From positions 1 to 64,000 of the forward strand of contig NZ_JACERN010000040.1 in the NCBI RefSeq assembly GCF_013911085.1: 64,000 bases of DNA, written 5' to 3'. Each line of letters starts with the position of its first letter. The first letter of the stretch is position 1. Position numbers and translations under genes: made by a program. Positions 63,193-64,000 of the stretch are shown here, in pieces. This DNA comes from Aquitalea aquatica. Its GTDB lineage: Bacteria; Pseudomonadota; Gammaproteobacteria; Burkholderiales; Chromobacteriaceae. The notes below the pieces were generated by a model. It saw only the letters and a list, made by a program, of their open reading frames with translations, ran no database searches and was not told where the DNA came from.

Positions 63193-64000
63193 ATGACCCA
63201 GCCCGTCCCCATCAAGATTTATCCGCGCCTGACCAGTGGCCGCTTCAACACTATCCGCGTGGCACTGGTTGTCCTGACCCAACTGGTTTTCCTCGGCCTG
63301 CCCTGGCTGCGCTGGAATGAGCGCCAGGCCGTGCTGTTTGATCTGGATCGCCACCAGTTTTTCATCTTCGGTGCCAGCTTCTGGCCACAGGATTTCGTAT
63401 ATCTGGCAGCCTTGCTGGTGCTGTGCGCGCTGGGGCTGTTCTGGTGGACTACGCTAGCCGGGCGATTGTGGTGTGGTTATTCCTGTCCGCAAACGGTCTA
63501 CACCCAGATCATGCTGTGGATAGAGCGGCTGGTCTTGGGCGATCACAAGGCCAGGCGCAAGCTGGACGCCGCCCCCAACAGCGCCGGCAAACTCACGAAA
63601 AAAGGGCTGGCCCACGGCCTGATGCTGCTGTTTTCGCTGTGGACCGGCTTTTCCCTGGTGGCCTACTTCACCCCAGCCAACCAGCTGGCAGGCAGCCTGT
63701 GGCAGGGGGCGCTGGGGCCGTGGGAAAGCTTCTGGATCTTGTTCTACGCCGCGTTTACCTATTTGCTGGCCGGGCAACTACGGGAAAAAGTGTGCACACA
63801 TATGTGTCCGTATGCCCGCTTCCAGGGTGCGATGTTCGACCGCGACACGCTGATCATCTCCTACGACGGCCAGCGTGGCGAACCGCGCGGCAAGCAGGCG
63901 GACAAGTCCGCCGGTGGCTGCATCGACTGCGGCATCTGCGTACAGGTTTGCCCCACTGGCATCGACATTCGCAATGGCCTGCAATACGAATGCATTGGCT
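63193..64000 (+). CDS. ccoG: Cytochrome c oxidase accessory protein CcoG (5' part, runs off the window)
   Basis: The first 269 residues of an iron-sulfur membrane protein (FixG/RdxA) for assembly of the cbb3 oxidase copper site. Visible are two or three early membrane helices, GRLWCGYSCPQTVYTQIMLWIE, KVCTHMCPYARFQG and the ferredoxin-like motif CIDCGICVQVCPTGIDIR. The ATG at 63193 gives the normal TQPVPIKIYPRLTSGRFN-type start. The stop lies beyond 64000. The cco structural genes are not in the window. I see no proper FNR box upstream. Confidence 0.95.
   Translation, partial: MTQPVPIKIYPRLTSGRFNTIRVALVVLTQLVFLGLPWLRWNERQAVLFDLDRHQFFIFGASFWPQDFVYLAALLVLCALGLFWWTTLAGRLWCGYSCPQTVYTQIMLWIERLVLGDHKARRKLDAAPNSAGKLTKKGLAHGLMLLFSLWTGFSLVAYFTPANQLAGSLWQGALGPWESFWILFYAAFTYLLAGQLREKVCTHMCPYARFQGAMFDRDTLIISYDGQRGEPRGKQADKSAGGCIDCGICVQVCPTGIDIRNGLQYECIG

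Overview
The window looks like a chromosomal segment of a GC-rich betaproteobacterium, most likely order Neisseriales, family Chromobacteriaceae (Chromobacterium, Aquitalea or Vogesella type). This rests on the rimP-nusA-infB-rbfA-truB-rpsO-pnp order, the sequence style of the housekeeping proteins, and the combination of arginine succinyltransferase, branched-chain amino acid and type IV pilus genes. It is an inference without a database search. I saw no rRNA, tRNA or CRISPR array.

Layout. 1-335: edge of an IS30-type insertion sequence, a dispersed hairpin repeat, and the valS terminator. 336-6452: valS; divergent from it a two-receiver diguanylate cyclase; then a two-gene drug-efflux operon (PACE plus SMR) read away from a LysR-type regulator. 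6453-9576: accessory island with one large AT-richer gene, a KAP-like P-loop NTPase, followed by about 1 kb of non-coding repeats that includes two 215-bp direct repeats. 9577-19728: SDR oxidoreductase, the isoprenoid operon xseB-ispA-dxs, an MgtC/DUF4010 membrane protein, a methyltransferase, an alpha/beta hydrolase, dsbD and an AI-2E/YdiK-type permease. 19803-28163: valine and short-chain acyl-CoA catabolism, two divergent transcription units around a MerR-type operator. 28333-34587: orphan polyamine-binding protein, a MoCF-domain protein, a YdcF-type protein and the branched-chain amino acid ABC genes livHMGF. 35347-41533: arginine succinyltransferase operon aruC-F-G-D-B, without aruE. 41956-51064: pnp, rpsO, truB, rbfA, infB, nusA and rimP, all on the minus strand. 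51373-55838: fadD, pilU, an ArsC/Spx-type protein and dapE. 55861-62128: a small Cys-rich secreted protein divergent from a four-gene operon of three SPFH (HflK/HflC-like) membrane proteins and a P1B-type ATPase. 62225-64000: marC, a 114-bp palindromic-ended repeat and the start of ccoG.

How the genes work together. Much of the window serves amino-acid use: LivHMGF imports branched-chain amino acids; the MerR-controlled cluster (acyl-CoA dehydrogenase, enoyl-CoA hydratase, 3-hydroxyisobutyryl-CoA hydrolase, MmsB, MmsA) covers the valine route from isobutyryl-CoA to propionyl-CoA; the Aru/Ast operon takes arginine most of the way to glutamate. The minus-strand block around infB is the core transcription and translation operon.

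The best candidates for undescribed biology are the SPFHx3-P1B-ATPase operon (56196-62128), whose HflC-like member starts with a histidine-rich tail, and the KAP-like NTPase island with its structured repeats (6453-9576).
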